NCBI RefSeq assembly: GCF_900099965.1
Contig: NZ_FNDJ01000034.1
Coordinates: forward strand, 58,631-122,630
Direction of reading: 5' to 3'
Length of the DNA stretch: 64,000 nucleotides
From: Nonomuraea jiangxiensis
Lineage (GTDB): Bacteria; Actinomycetota; Actinomycetes; Streptosporangiales; Streptosporangiaceae
Under the pieces are notes generated by a model. The model worked only from the letters and a program-made list of their open reading frames with translations, was not told the DNA's origin and ran no database searches. The position numbers and the translations under genes are program-made. Shown here piece by piece: positions 18,301-25,970 of this stretch (position 1 is the first letter of the stretch; each line of letters starts with the position of its first letter).

Positions 18301-18511
18301 CGCTCTCGACCGGGCGGACCAGGCCTTGGACGCCTACGGTCAACGCTACGCCGAAGGACTTGTGCTGCTGTTGCGGGCGCGCCTGCTTCACGCCCGCAGC
18401 GAACCGGCCGAAGTGGTACGAGCCGCTGCCGAGCAGGCCCGCGACCGGTCCAACGAACGCGGGTCTCACCTGTTCGCCCGCCGCGCCGAGACTTTCCTTG
18501 CCGAGCTGTGA
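15308..18511 (+). CDS. SARP-type regulator with BTAD, AAA ATPase and TPR regions
   Basis: A large actinobacterial transcription regulator of 1067 residues. The GTG at 15308 is chosen because AGGAG lies 6-7 nt upstream. Order: OmpR-like winged helix (about 22-115, LRLQVLGPLRLWRDG to the RRGNAYVF wing), BTAD (about 120-265, ending AEELGIDPG), an AAA_16-type ATPase with Walker A GEPGAGKTR (about 324-332) and Walker B LIVLDDLQWID, then a helical TPR-like C-terminus. No LuxR-type HTH is seen at the end. Such proteins activate specialised-metabolism or stress genes by binding direct repeats near promoters. A 21-bp tandem repeat lies in the nearby divergent promoter at 18775-18816 and is a candidate target. 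Confidence 0.88.
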   Translation: MTGPAHPVQPDGEGPPTGAGSLRLQVLGPLRLWRDGAELHVGPRQQAQLLALLLARVGHPVSTRELIDLIWADDAPASALNLIQKYIGALRRVLEPAVPARAAGTYLLRRGNAYVFSAGPGTLDLVTFRELLEAADAALARQAREVALDHYVKALGLWCGPAADGLSYGPTAMPIFAALDDEFYAACAAAADLAVSLRRPERVIPPLQLAASMAPFHEPVHTGLITALGVAGRQAEALSVFHAVRDRLAEELGIDPGSALQAAHLRVLTQSPESPVVTSTDSEGDRAPARQAAGLVGRGEELGVLRQSIEAALTGRTGLAVVEGEPGAGKTRLLEEAAAAADQRGALVVWASCLEGDGTPSMWPWEQALTVVLDSLPALAREKWLAGELGRLLESRDDEAAPPVSGGRAQFRLFEQVVTFIGQASAERPTLIVLDDLQWIDTASLQLFGHLAGRLPTGTAIIGALRDRAPTPGPDLSRVLAAASRLPSHRRIQLGPLSLTDVAELIRRETGQEPGADIARNIHVRTAGNPFFVRELSRLLSDRGALSDGDASARAGVPSTVRDVVRDRMAGLDESARDLLRVAALIGRDVDLGLLARAAGVGIADCLEHLEPLRALGLLETGPEDPFSWRFAHDLVRESVMETTARLRAVRLHLRVADALEEGQADDESVIERLAFHLCAAGPLADPVRTVEALKRAGRRAATKLAFAAADRHLESAAQIARTAGLPELELSALSLLAIAPRRQAGFGGTTFDLLERAEHLARQLGREVDAAGLLFARLFGAYTFLEWDRVRLVRRLYEQGEASCDPVVRVYGRQAWGLHQWDIGNIGEAYRCFTANNPALLEGVVSSHSETPIRRDVSGEWPGWHAVVTALHGDVETAGTIIDKWNGPDDSYAVATWAYYTTIIATMAGDAGWVMRTIERWMAVGTGLAAIQQEHYIRLNWYWARALTGDDPAGIAAEAEQLLAGTLVDPPRWGVAYHHALSAEMWLAAGMTDEAGTALDRADQALDAYGQRYAEGLVLLLRARLLHARSEPAEVVRAAAEQARDRSNERGSHLFARRAETFLAEL

Positions 18512-18520
18512 TCGCAACCT

Positions 18521-18535
18521 CAGCCAGTCCGGCTG
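18521..18535. terminator. Short hairpin between convergent genes
   Basis: CAGCC (18521-18525) and GGCTG (18531-18535) form a 5-bp stem with a 5-nt loop in the 31-bp gap between the convergent regulator and 2TM genes. There is no U-tract. It is a weak bidirectional terminator candidate. Confidence 0.3.
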
Positions 18536-18542
18536 ATCGGGC

Positions 18543-18758
18543 TCAGCGCGCGGTATTCGATTGGGGCGGCGAGTAGACGCTCCAGATGTGAAAGGCCAGC
18601 CCGATGCCCCAGAAGACGATTGACCACACAGGCCAGAAGTGGCTTCCCGAGTCGTAGAGAAACCACACCACGACCTGGGCCAGATTCGACAGGACATAAA
18701 GAAGCAGGTGAATCCGTAGGCCCCACTTCCTGGCGGCCTCGCTCTTCTGTGTTCTCAT
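18543..18758 (-). CDS. Small 2TM-domain membrane protein
   Basis: A 71-residue protein with a basic N-terminus (MRTQKSEAARKWGLR) and two hydrophobic helices (about 16-36 and 43-62), joined by a short loop containing W and H. This is the layout of the 2TM domain often found alone or fused to histidine kinases. Function is unknown. It is divergent from the alpha/beta hydrolase at 18899 and shares with it the intergenic tandem repeat. Confidence 0.7.
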   Translation of the reverse strand: MRTQKSEAARKWGLRIHLLLYVLSNLAQVVVWFLYDSGSHFWPVWSIVFWGIGLAFHIWSVYSPPQSNTAR

Positions 18759-18774
18759 GCCCGCAGGCTAGGTC

Positions 18775-18816
18775 GGCGTACTTGCCAAAGACTGAGGCGT
18801 ACTTCCCAACGACTGA
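18775..18816. repeat. Two perfectly tandem 21-bp repeats in a divergent promoter region
   Basis: The unit GGCGTACTTSCCAAMGACTG(A) occurs at 18775-18795 and immediately again at 18796-18816, with two mismatches. It lies between the divergent 2TM gene (start 18758) and the hydrolase (start 18899). Head-to-tail 21-bp spacing puts both units on one helix face, as expected for a regulator such as a SARP. An AAGTAC half-match lies at 18838-18843. Confidence 0.65.
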
Positions 18817-18898
18817 CCTACCGGGTTCAGCGATCGTCAAGTACTCGGGACCTACTCTGACCTGCATTCGAGGTGCACACATTGGAGAGGACCCCACT

Positions 18899-19696
18899 AT
18901 GACGACGACCCGCCGAGCGGTGCTGGCCGGATCCGCCGCGGTCGCGACCGGCGCCCTGCTGGGAACGTCCGAGGCGCAGGCGCAGTCCCGGCCGGAAGCC
19001 AAGCCCAAACCCACCGTGGTGCTCGTGCACGGGGCGTTCGCCGATTCCTCCGGCTGGAACGACGTCAGCGCCAGGCTCATCCGCGAGAACTATCCGGTGA
19101 TCGCCCCGGCGAACCCGCTGCGCGGCGTGGCCGCCGACTCCGCCTACCTGGCTTCCATCCTCGCCACGCTCAGCGGCCCGATCGTCCTGGCCGCGCACTC
19201 CTATGGCGGGATCGTCGTCACGAACGCCGCGGCCGGTAACCCGAACGTGAAGGCGCTGGTCTACGTGGCCGCGTTCGCCCCCGATGAGGGTGAGTCGCTG
19301 CTGGATCTGCAGACGAAGTATCCGGGAAGCAAGCTCAGTGAGGCGGCGCTGGACTTCCGCCCCTACAGCGACGGCCTCGTCGACGGGTACATCAAGAAGG
19401 AAGTGTTCCACGACGTCTTCGCCGGGGACGTGCCAAGGGCGACCACCGACCTGATGCAGGCCGGCCAGCGGCCCGCTGACGTGCGCGCTCTCGGGGAGCC
19501 GTCCGGGGCCCCGGCGTGGAAGACCATTCCCTCGTATTACCTCGTCGCCCGCAACGATCAGGTGCTCCCCGTCGCCGCCCAGCGGTTCATGGCGCGGCGG
19601 GCCGGGTCACGGGTCCACGAGGTCGGCGCCTCGCACGTCGCGATGATCTCGCAGCCCTCCCTGACTGCCGACCTCATCAGAAGCGCCGCGCGCTGA
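18899..19696 (+). CDS. Secreted alpha/beta hydrolase
   Basis: A 265-residue protein with a Tat-like leader (MTTTRRAVLAG, Ala-rich stretch, cleavage near EAQAQ, about residue 29). The catalytic core shows VVLVHGAFADSSGW (oxyanion strand), the nucleophile elbow AHSYGG, a late acid in ARNDQV and the catalytic His in GASHVAM. It belongs to the EstA/salicylate-esterase-like group of small alpha/beta hydrolases. The ATG at 18899 follows GGAGAGG. It may be controlled through the tandem repeat upstream. The MFS gene follows in the same direction after 66 bp. Confidence 0.88.
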   Translation: MTTTRRAVLAGSAAVATGALLGTSEAQAQSRPEAKPKPTVVLVHGAFADSSGWNDVSARLIRENYPVIAPANPLRGVAADSAYLASILATLSGPIVLAAHSYGGIVVTNAAAGNPNVKALVYVAAFAPDEGESLLDLQTKYPGSKLSEAALDFRPYSDGLVDGYIKKEVFHDVFAGDVPRATTDLMQAGQRPADVRALGEPSGAPAWKTIPSYYLVARNDQVLPVAAQRFMARRAGSRVHEVGASHVAMISQPSLTADLIRSAAR

Positions 19697-19762
19697 CGTG
19701 CTGTGAGCGGGCGGCGACCCCGCCCGCCTCTGATCTCTGTCGACCGTCTGGAGGACGAGACG

Positions 19763-21046
19763 ATGCATCAGCGTGCGTACGAAGGCCAGTGCACCGCTGA
19801 AGAGGACCGGCACACCATTGCCAAGTCGCCCGTCCGCAATCCGGGGCCGACATTGTTCGCGCTGGCGCTGGGTACCTTCGCGATCGGCACCGGCGAATTC
19901 GGCAGCAACGGCATCATCCAGCTGTTCGCCTCCGATCTAGGGGTGTCCATCCCGGTCGCGACACACGCGATCACCGCGTACGCCTTGGGGGTGGTGATCG
20001 GCTCCCCAGCGATCACCCTGCTCGCCGCCCGCGTCAACCGGCGCACTCTGCTGCTCGGCCTGATCGCTCTGTTCCTGGTCGGCAACGCGCTCTCCGCGCT
20101 GGCGCCGAACATCGGACTGTTGGTCGCCTTCCGGTTCGTCGCCGGCAGCGTGCAGGGCGCGTTCTTCGGCGCCGGCGCCGTCGTCGCCGCGTACATGTAC
20201 GGCCCGGGAAAGGGCGGCAAGGCGTTCGCCACCGTGATGGGTGGCCTGACCGTGGCCACCATCGTCGGGTCGCCGCTCGGCACGTTCATCGGCCAGAGCG
20301 CCGGCTGGCGCACCATGTACTGGGCCGTGGTCGCCCTCGGCCTGCTCGCCGGCGCCGCCCTGGTGGCCTGGCTGCCACGCACCGATGACCTGCACGGCGG
20401 CTCCGTCGCGAACGAGCTGGGCGCCCTCCGCCGGCTCAACGTCTGGCTGATGGGCGCCGTCGCGGCGCTCGGAATCTCCAGCATCTTCGCCGTCTACACG
20501 TTCATCGGCCCATTCGTCACCGACGCGGCGCTGCAGGACGCCGCACTCATCCCGATCGCGCTCGCCGTTTTCGGCCTCGGCATGGCCGCCGGCAATTACC
20601 TGGGCGGGCGCGTCGCCGACCTGTACGAGCACCGTGGTCTGACCTGGGGGTACGGCGGTGTGCTGGCGCTTCTGGTGCTGATCGGCGTGGCCGGCGGCAA
20701 TTTGGCGATCCTGCTGCCTTGCTTGTTCGGCGTCGGCGCGACCATGATGTTCGCGATTCCCACCATCCAGGTCCGGCTGACCGGTTTCGCGCCGGGCGCC
20801 CCGACCCTGATGGGCGCGCTCAACCTGGCCGCCCTCAATCTGGCCAACTCGCTGGGCGCGATCGGCGGGGCGATCACCCTCGATGCCGGCTGGGGAACTC
20901 TGTCCACCGTCTGGGCCGGCTTCGCCCTCACCACCGCCGGGCTTCTCCTGTACCTCGTGACCGTGGCCCGGGTGAAGCCGGCGGCCGGTCACGGTGACCT
21001 GGCTCGACCGGCTGTTCCGGCCCGGCATGACGGAGGAACCACGTGA
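19763..21046 (+). CDS. MFS transporter, DHA1-type (AraJ/drug-efflux-like)
   Basis: A 427-residue, 12-helix major facilitator. The ATG at 19763 has GGAGG 8 nt upstream and is preferred to an upstream in-frame start. Seen are ALGTFAIGTGEFGSNGI in helix 1, a long helix-2 to -5 set, LAARVNRRTLLLG in place of the usual D-R-x-G-R-R loop, and the helix-4/5 segment VAGSVQGAFFGAGA. It probably exports small organic molecules. Its stop overlaps the start of the FAD reductase (GTGA), an unusual transporter/oxidoreductase coupling that suggests a shared function such as drug or oxidant handling. Confidence 0.9.
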   Translation: MHQRAYEGQCTAEEDRHTIAKSPVRNPGPTLFALALGTFAIGTGEFGSNGIIQLFASDLGVSIPVATHAITAYALGVVIGSPAITLLAARVNRRTLLLGLIALFLVGNALSALAPNIGLLVAFRFVAGSVQGAFFGAGAVVAAYMYGPGKGGKAFATVMGGLTVATIVGSPLGTFIGQSAGWRTMYWAVVALGLLAGAALVAWLPRTDDLHGGSVANELGALRRLNVWLMGAVAALGISSIFAVYTFIGPFVTDAALQDAALIPIALAVFGLGMAAGNYLGGRVADLYEHRGLTWGYGGVLALLVLIGVAGGNLAILLPCLFGVGATMMFAIPTIQVRLTGFAPGAPTLMGALNLAALNLANSLGAIGGAITLDAGWGTLSTVWAGFALTTAGLLLYLVTVARVKPAAGHGDLARPAVPARHDGGTT

Positions 21047-22665
21047 ACGGCGGTGCGGCGCAGCGCGGGCCGGTCCTGAACGACGAGCAGTTCCGCCGGC
21101 TCGCCGCGTACGGGCAGGTGGAACATGCTGAGGCAGGCCGGGATCTGCACGTGCCCGGCGACGGCTCCTACGATGTCTTCCTGCTCCTGACGGCGACCGT
21201 GGACATCATCCGGGACGCGACGGCGACCGAGCCGGAGCGTCTGATCTTCCAGGGTGGCCCTGGCGACTTTCTCGGTGAGCTCAATCTGCTGACCGGTCAG
21301 CACATCTACCTGACCGCTCGGGTGGTGTCCGCCGGGACAATCGTGCGGATCGGGGCGGCGAAGCTGCGCCAGGCCCTCAGCGAGCAGGATGACATCGCCG
21401 ACCTGGTGCTGGCGGCTTTCAGGGAACGGCGCGAGGTCATCCGCTCGGCCGCCGGCGGCGTCCTGGAGATCATCGGTCAGCCGGAAACCGCGGAGACGCT
21501 GGAACTGCGGACCTATGTGACGCAGATGCTCCTGCCGCACACCTGGCGCAGCGCCACCTCACACCCGGGACGTTCGCTGATGACGGTGGCCGGGCTCACG
21601 GCGGACGACCTTCCGGCTGCGATCTCCCGCGGTTCGGTGTTGCGGCGCGCGACGCCACGAACGGTCGCGAAGGCGCTCGGCCTCACCTACCAGACCGACG
21701 GACGTCCGGTCGATCTCGTCGTGGTGGGCGCCGGCCCGGCGGGGCTGGCCGCCGCCGTCTACGGGGCGTCCGAAGGACTCGTCACTGTGCTGCTGGATCG
21801 AAGCGGGCTCGGTGGCCAGGCCGCCAAGAGCGCCAGGATCGAGAACTACCTGGGCTTCCCCCAGGGTGTCAGCGGTTCGAACCTGACCCGCCTGGCGATG
21901 ATCCAGGCACTCAAGTTCGGCGTACGGATCCACTCGCCCTGCGCGGTGACAGGTCTCGATCTCTCCGACGATCGACGGCCGACCGTCCTGCTCGAGGACG
22001 GCGCGCGCATTCCGTGCCGGGCGGTAATCGCCGCTACCGGAGCCGATTACCGGCGTCTCGACATTCCACGGTGGGCGACGTTCGAGAAGTCCGGCTGCAT
22101 CCGATATGCGGCGACCGAACTGGACGTCGGAGAGTACGAGAACCAGCCGGTGACGGTCGTCGGGGGCGCCAACTCGGCCGGGCAGGCAGCCCTGTCCCTC
22201 GCCGCCCACGGCGCGACGGTTCACCTGATCGTTCGTGGCGCCGATCTCGGGGCCGGGATGTCGTCCTACCTGACCGACCGAGTCCGTGCCCATTCCCGGA
22301 TCCACGTCCGCACTGACAGCACGGTCCGCGAACTGGCCGGAGATGACAGGCTCACGTCGATTGCCGTCGAGAGGCCGGGCGAGCGGCCGGAACGGCTGGC
22401 CTGTCACGCACTGTTCTGCTTCATCGGGGCCGACCCCGTGTCGGGCTGGCTGTCCGGCGTGGCCAAGGCCGACGACGGCTTCGTACTCACGGACAGTCGG
22501 CTGCCCGCCGGGTCGTCCGGCACGCGACTCCCGTTCCAGACGAGCGCTCCGCGGGTCTTCGCGATCGGCGACCTCCGTTCAGGCTCGACGAAACGAGTGG
22601 CCACGGCCGTCGGTGATGGCGCGAGCGCGGTCTCCTCCGTACACGTGGCGCTCACCGGAGACTGA
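21043..22665 (+). CDS. cNMP-binding-domain/FAD-dependent (thioredoxin-reductase-like) oxidoreductase
   Basis: A 540-residue fusion. Residues about 15-130 form a cyclic-nucleotide-binding-like jelly roll (GDFLGELNLLTGQ at 74-86 is its phosphate cassette). Residues about 222-535 form a two-dinucleotide-fold flavoprotein with the FAD motif GAGPAG (229-234), GGQAAKSARIENYLGFP, and the NADPH motif GGANSAG (374-380), plus a C-terminal FAIGDLRSGSTKRVA FAD strand. The redox C-x-x-C of true thioredoxin reductases is absent (GCIRYAAT, one Cys at 352), so it reduces something other than thioredoxin by a disulfide route. The GTG start overlaps the MFS stop. Confidence 0.88.
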   Translation: MNGGAAQRGPVLNDEQFRRLAAYGQVEHAEAGRDLHVPGDGSYDVFLLLTATVDIIRDATATEPERLIFQGGPGDFLGELNLLTGQHIYLTARVVSAGTIVRIGAAKLRQALSEQDDIADLVLAAFRERREVIRSAAGGVLEIIGQPETAETLELRTYVTQMLLPHTWRSATSHPGRSLMTVAGLTADDLPAAISRGSVLRRATPRTVAKALGLTYQTDGRPVDLVVVGAGPAGLAAAVYGASEGLVTVLLDRSGLGGQAAKSARIENYLGFPQGVSGSNLTRLAMIQALKFGVRIHSPCAVTGLDLSDDRRPTVLLEDGARIPCRAVIAATGADYRRLDIPRWATFEKSGCIRYAATELDVGEYENQPVTVVGGANSAGQAALSLAAHGATVHLIVRGADLGAGMSSYLTDRVRAHSRIHVRTDSTVRELAGDDRLTSIAVERPGERPERLACHALFCFIGADPVSGWLSGVAKADDGFVLTDSRLPAGSSGTRLPFQTSAPRVFAIGDLRSGSTKRVATAVGDGASAVSSVHVALTGD

Positions 22666-22734
22666 CGTGTCCGCGCCACCACGCCGCCTCCGACCGGAGA
22701 CGCGGCTTGTGATCTGAATTGTAAGGAGCATCGA

Positions 22735-23241
22735 ATGCCCACTCGCGTGAACCGGCAGACCGTCGATCTGTCCGCCTATCCCGACCTCATCGTCCTGTAC
22801 CTCGGTATGCGGGTGAATCGTCTGTACGGGATCCGAACCTTCTTCAGCTTCGGCCGGAAGATCAGTGGGTCGGTCGCGGGTAAGCCGGACGGGCTGCTGC
22901 TGCACGAGCCCGTGTACTACTCGTTCTTCCCGATGAACATGGGGATGCGCCAGTACTGGCGGGACCTGCCGTCGCTGCTCGCCTTCGCCCGGTCCGAGCC
23001 GCATCGGGAGTGGTGGCTGGACTTCCTGCGGGACTCGGGTGGCACCGGTTTCTGGCATGAAACGTACTCGGTCAAGGGTGGCATGGAGGCCGTCTACGAC
23101 GACGTTCCCAAGCCGCTCGGGTTCGGACGGTTCGCTGGGATCAAGCGCGCTCGTGGACCCATGTTCGGTTCCGCTGCCCGTTTGGGACGCTCCGATGACA
23201 GCAGCCCGGTTTTGAGCGAGACGGACCTCTACGGGTCCTAG
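22735..23241 (+). CDS. DUF4188-family (phenylacetaldoxime-dehydratase-like) protein
   Basis: A 168-residue protein with an optimal TAAGGAG 7 nt before the ATG. Aromatic-rich segments typical of DUF4188 are present: LYLGMRVNRLYGIRTF, HEPVYYSFFPMNMGMRQYW, REWWLDFLRDSGGTGFWHETY and the C-terminal AVYDDVPKPLG. It is a dimeric ferredoxin-fold-like monooxygenase-related protein often annotated as an aldoxime dehydratase homologue. It follows the FAD reductase by about 70 bp and probably belongs to that operon. The biochemical role is unproven. Confidence 0.8.
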   Translation: MPTRVNRQTVDLSAYPDLIVLYLGMRVNRLYGIRTFFSFGRKISGSVAGKPDGLLLHEPVYYSFFPMNMGMRQYWRDLPSLLAFARSEPHREWWLDFLRDSGGTGFWHETYSVKGGMEAVYDDVPKPLGFGRFAGIKRARGPMFGSAARLGRSDDSSPVLSETDLYGS

Positions 23242-23262
23242 CCAGGACATCGGAAGTCTCGA

Positions 23263-23865
23263 TCATGCCTGCACCACCAGGCTTTCCCGGGTGACAGGGC
23301 TCTGCGGAGGCAGGCCGGCACCGTACCGCTCCAACTCCGTGAGCGCCGCATCGGCCATCCGACGTGTCTCCGAACCCAGAGACCCCGCGACATGCGGGGT
23401 CAGCAGAACGTTGGGAAGGTCGTAGAGCGGCGAGGAAGCAGGCAACGGCTCAGGGTCGGTGACGTCGAGAATGGCATCCAGGCGTCCCGCGACACAAACA
23501 CGCTCCAGAGCCGCGGTGTCCACCAGCGCTCCACGAGCCGTGTTGATCAAGGTGGCGCCCGGTCGAAGCATCCCCAACTCGGCCTCGCCGATCATATGCC
23601 GGGTCTCAGGCAGGGACGGCGCGTGCAGCGACAGCACATCCGCACGCCGCAAACCCTCGGCCAGGACGACAGGCTCAGCACCCGCCGAGACGACCTCCGC
23701 CGTGGCCGCTCTGCTCACCCCGGCGGTCACGGTAAGCCCAATCCTCGCGGAAGCGACGAGCATCCTGCGCGAGAAACGGAACCTTCTTCAACGCCCACAA
23801 CAGCGCACAGCACAGCTCCTGGACAGAACGATCCAGGCGGGCGCCCGCCTGGCTGCAGTCTGAGC
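23263..23865 (-). pseudogene. Frameshifted D-isomer 2-hydroxyacid dehydrogenase remnant
   Basis: The open part (23263-23763) carries the C-terminal NAD-domain motifs of the family: VLSLHAPSLPETRHMI, LINTARGALVDTAAL and LLTPHVAGSLGSET with the catalytic His. Its N-terminal G-x-G-x-x-G region is garbled. Continuing into other frames up to about 23865 gives recognisable pieces such as LLWALKKVPFLAQDARRFRE, the usual segment before the nucleotide fold. At least two frameshifts and a deletion therefore separate the pieces, and the first catalytic half is gone. It lies convergent to the DUF4188 gene. Confidence 0.75.
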
Positions 23866-23884
23866 CCCACAGGGGCGACGGGGG

Positions 23885-24211
23885 CTACTTCTCGGCCGTG
23901 CCGGGTTCCCCTCTGATGGACTCCTGGTAGATGTCCGCGAAGGTGCGCGAGTCCTTGATCAGGTCGTCGCAGAAGGCGGCGACATCGTCGCCGATGAGTT
24001 CCAGGACTCCCTTGCCGGACGCGGCGCCCTCCTCGAAGAAATCGAGGATCCCCGAGAGCAGGGACCCGTCAAGCAGGTCGATCGGTCCAACCTTGAACAG
24101 GTACCTCTGAATCTCCTTGTAGACGATCTGGTAGTCCCGCGGGAGCGCCTTGACCCGCGCCATGTGCGCCCGCCACTGCCTCTTGCCTTCGATGATGTCC
24201 TGGATGCCCAC
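23885..24211 (-). CDS. DUF1048-family protein (second of pair)
   Basis: A 108-residue, mostly helical protein. W-R-A-H near the start, the LPRDYQIVYKEIQRYLF segment and the acidic helical C-terminus with IGDDVAAFCDDLI are hallmarks of DUF1048, small cytosolic proteins nearly always encoded beside PadR regulators and often drug-type ABC transporters. The GTG start at 24211 has GGAGG upstream and lies 1 bp after the previous stop. It is the last gene of a three-gene operon with PadR at 24566-24892. Confidence 0.85.
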   Translation of the reverse strand: MGIQDIIEGKRQWRAHMARVKALPRDYQIVYKEIQRYLFKVGPIDLLDGSLLSGILDFFEEGAASGKGVLELIGDDVAAFCDDLIKDSRTFADIYQESIRGEPGTAEK

Positions 24212-24212
24212 G

Positions 24213-24569
24213 TCAGCCTCCTGGCCGGCCCAATTTCCTTGCGACGTTCCTGTTCAACTGCTCGCGCCACCGGTCGCGGTAGCTCCGGGCCCCTTCTCCG
24301 CCGGCCAGCGCCGCGCAGAAGCCCCCAATGTCGTCACCCAGCACCTCGTGAATGCTCTGCCCATCGACCGCTGTCTCCTCGAGCAGCCCCAGCGCACCGT
24401 CGAGAATCGGCATCAGGTTTCGACCTGTGAAGTCCCCGTAGGGAAAAAGATGACCCTTGATCTCTTCCCACGCCGCCCGGTAGTCGGCCGGCAGTGCCTC
24501 GGCCCGAGCTTCGAACGCCTTCCATTCCCTGGTGAGATCGTTGCCTGTAATGGTGTCCCAGAAGCTCAT
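24213..24569 (-). CDS. DUF1048-family protein (first of pair)
   Basis: A 118-residue DUF1048 protein: MSFWDTITGNDLTREWKAFE, LPADYRAAWEEIKGHLF, then VLGDDIGGFCAAL and a basic C-terminus. The ATG at 24569 overlaps the PadR stop by 4 bp (ATGA), which fixes the start. Its pattern matches the neighbour at 23885 and the protein at 28779-29183, so the locus has three paralogues. Molecular function is unknown. Confidence 0.87.
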   Translation of the reverse strand: MSFWDTITGNDLTREWKAFEARAEALPADYRAAWEEIKGHLFPYGDFTGRNLMPILDGALGLLEETAVDGQSIHEVLGDDIGGFCAALAGGEGARSYRDRWREQLNRNVARKLGRPGG

Positions 24570-24892
24570 CTCCCGCCCTCCTTGAGCTTGTCGATGCGTG
24601 ATGTGATGTACTCCCATTTCGCCCAGAACGTCGCGAGTTCTTCGCGCCCCGCGTCGTTGAGCGCATAAAACTTGCGCGGCGGGCCCAGCCCGGACGGTCG
24701 TTTTGTCACCTGGACGAGGCCGTTCTTCTCCAGCCGCAGCAGAATGGTGTATACCGTCCCCTCGACGACATCGGCGAAGCCGAGTTCGTTCAGCCGACGC
24801 GTGATGGCGTACCCGTAGGTCTCCTCGCTGCCGATGATCTCGAGCACGCAGCCCTCAAGCGTGCCCTTCAGCATCTCCGTCAGGCCGTCCAT
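24566..24892 (-). CDS. PadR-family transcriptional regulator
   Basis: A 108-residue winged-helix repressor. The ATG at 24892 (MDGLTEMLKG) is chosen as the family start; a longer in-frame ATG at 24955 would place the operator inside the coding region. Core motifs: LEIIGSEETYGYAITRRLNE, VVEGTVYTILLRLEKNGLV (recognition helix and wing) and GPPRKFYALNDAGREEL, then the dimerisation helix FWAKWEYITSRIDKLKEGG. It probably autoregulates through the palindrome at 24919-24941 and may also control the DUF1048-ABC-P450 operon, whose own PadR is lost. Confidence 0.92.
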   Translation of the reverse strand: MDGLTEMLKGTLEGCVLEIIGSEETYGYAITRRLNELGFADVVEGTVYTILLRLEKNGLVQVTKRPSGLGPPRKFYALNDAGREELATFWAKWEYITSRIDKLKEGGR

Positions 24893-24918
24893 CGTGGGTC
24901 CTCTTCCATCTCTCTCCT

Positions 24919-24941
24919 GGTACTCGGTATCACCAAGTACC
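24919..24941. promoter_or_regulatory. PadR operator candidate
   Basis: An imperfect palindrome with outer arms GGTACT and AGTACC and inner CGGT/ACCA steps, 27 bp upstream of the PadR start. Its left half TACTCGGT recurs at 29281 before the ABC operon. PadR proteins typically bind such dyads over their own promoters. Confidence 0.6.
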
Positions 24942-25004
24942 ACTATAACGGGCACGTTTGTGGTCGTCGGCGTCCGCTCACCGGCGGTCAGGCGGGAGCC
25001 GTCG

Positions 25005-25878
25005 TCATCCGAGGCAGGAGCGGACGGCCTTGGCCAGGTTCGCCGCCCGCGGGTCGTCGGGCCGGTAGTTCCAGAGGTTCGTGACGTAGGCGAAGCCGAC
25101 GCCGGCGTCGGGGTCGGCGAACCCGATCGACCCGCCGGAGCCCGGGTGGCCGAACGAGCCCGGCCCGGTCATCGGCGGCGGCCGGCAGGCTCGCCAGAAG
25201 CCGAGCGACATGTGGAAGGAGCGGTCGGCCGGGAGGTTCAGGCCCGGCGGCAGCCCGTGCATCGGTGTCGTGCCGGTCTGCACGTCTCTCGGCGGCGCGC
25301 CAGGCACGCGTGGTGTGATACCCGGCGGTGGTCAGGGCGCCGCCGAGCTCGCCGGCGCGGGCCTGAACGGAGCCTGGAGCCCATACGGCGTTCACCCAGG
25401 CGGTGACCGTGTCCCACAGCGGCTTCTGGGCCTCCAGCGCGCGGATGACCGGGTGCCAGGCGCACGCCTGCTCGAAGGTCAGCGGTCCGTCGACGATGGG
25501 CAGGCCGACCTGGTGCGACAGTAACCAGCGCACCGGGATCCGCTCCTTGCCGGCGGCGGCGAACTCCGGCCAGTACTGCGCCACCGGGGCGTCCAGGTCC
25601 AGCTCACCGCGCTGGACCAGCAGGTGGGCACAGACGCTGCACGCCGCGCCGACCTCGCCAGGGTTCTTGAAGTTCGCGCGGAACGCGTCGGCGACCTTGC
25701 CCCAGCCGTGCTCGACACCGCGCTCGCCATCGTCACCACCGCCACTCACGGAGGCGTTGGCCCGGCCGGTGAGGGCGGCGTGTGTGGTGGCGAGCGCACC
25801 GGCACCCAGCATGCCCTTCAACACGCTCCGGCGCCCGACATGTTCCTGTTCAGGTGCTCCGTGTGTCGTGTCTGCCAT
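25005..25878 (-). pseudogene. Serine hydrolase (beta-lactamase/EstB-type) pseudogene without S-x-x-K
   Basis: The reading frame starts with a Tat-type leader (RRSVLKGMLGAG) and family segments such as FKNPGEVGAAC, then jumps to LVQRGELDLDAPVAQYWPEF, LLSHQVGLPIVDG and FEQACAWHPVI. The stretch that should hold the catalytic S-x-x-K is missing, an in-frame deletion. Around 25300 the frame breaks. The C-terminal part (ADRSFHMSLGFW, GSFGHPGSGGSIGFADP, FAYVTNLW) continues in another frame to 25005. The catalytic Ser and Lys are absent, so the gene is dead. Confidence 0.8.
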
Positions 25879-25935
25879 GCTGCGATTCCTCTCTGGGAAA
25901 CGTCGCGCGGGTGATGCGTAGGCGGTGAATCGCCG

Positions 25936-25969
25936 GCTCGTACGAGCACTCGCCTGTCATCGGCGAGTG
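25936..25969 (-). terminator. Strong hairpins just downstream of the P450 gene
   Basis: CACTCGCC (25947-25954) and GGCGAGTG (25962-25969) form a perfect 8-bp stem with a 7-nt loop, directly after the P450 stop on the minus strand. Next to it GCTCGTACGAGC (25936-25947) is a 12-bp palindrome. There is no long U-tract, but this is typical of high-GC actinobacterial terminators. Confidence 0.6.
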
Positions 25970-25970
25970 G

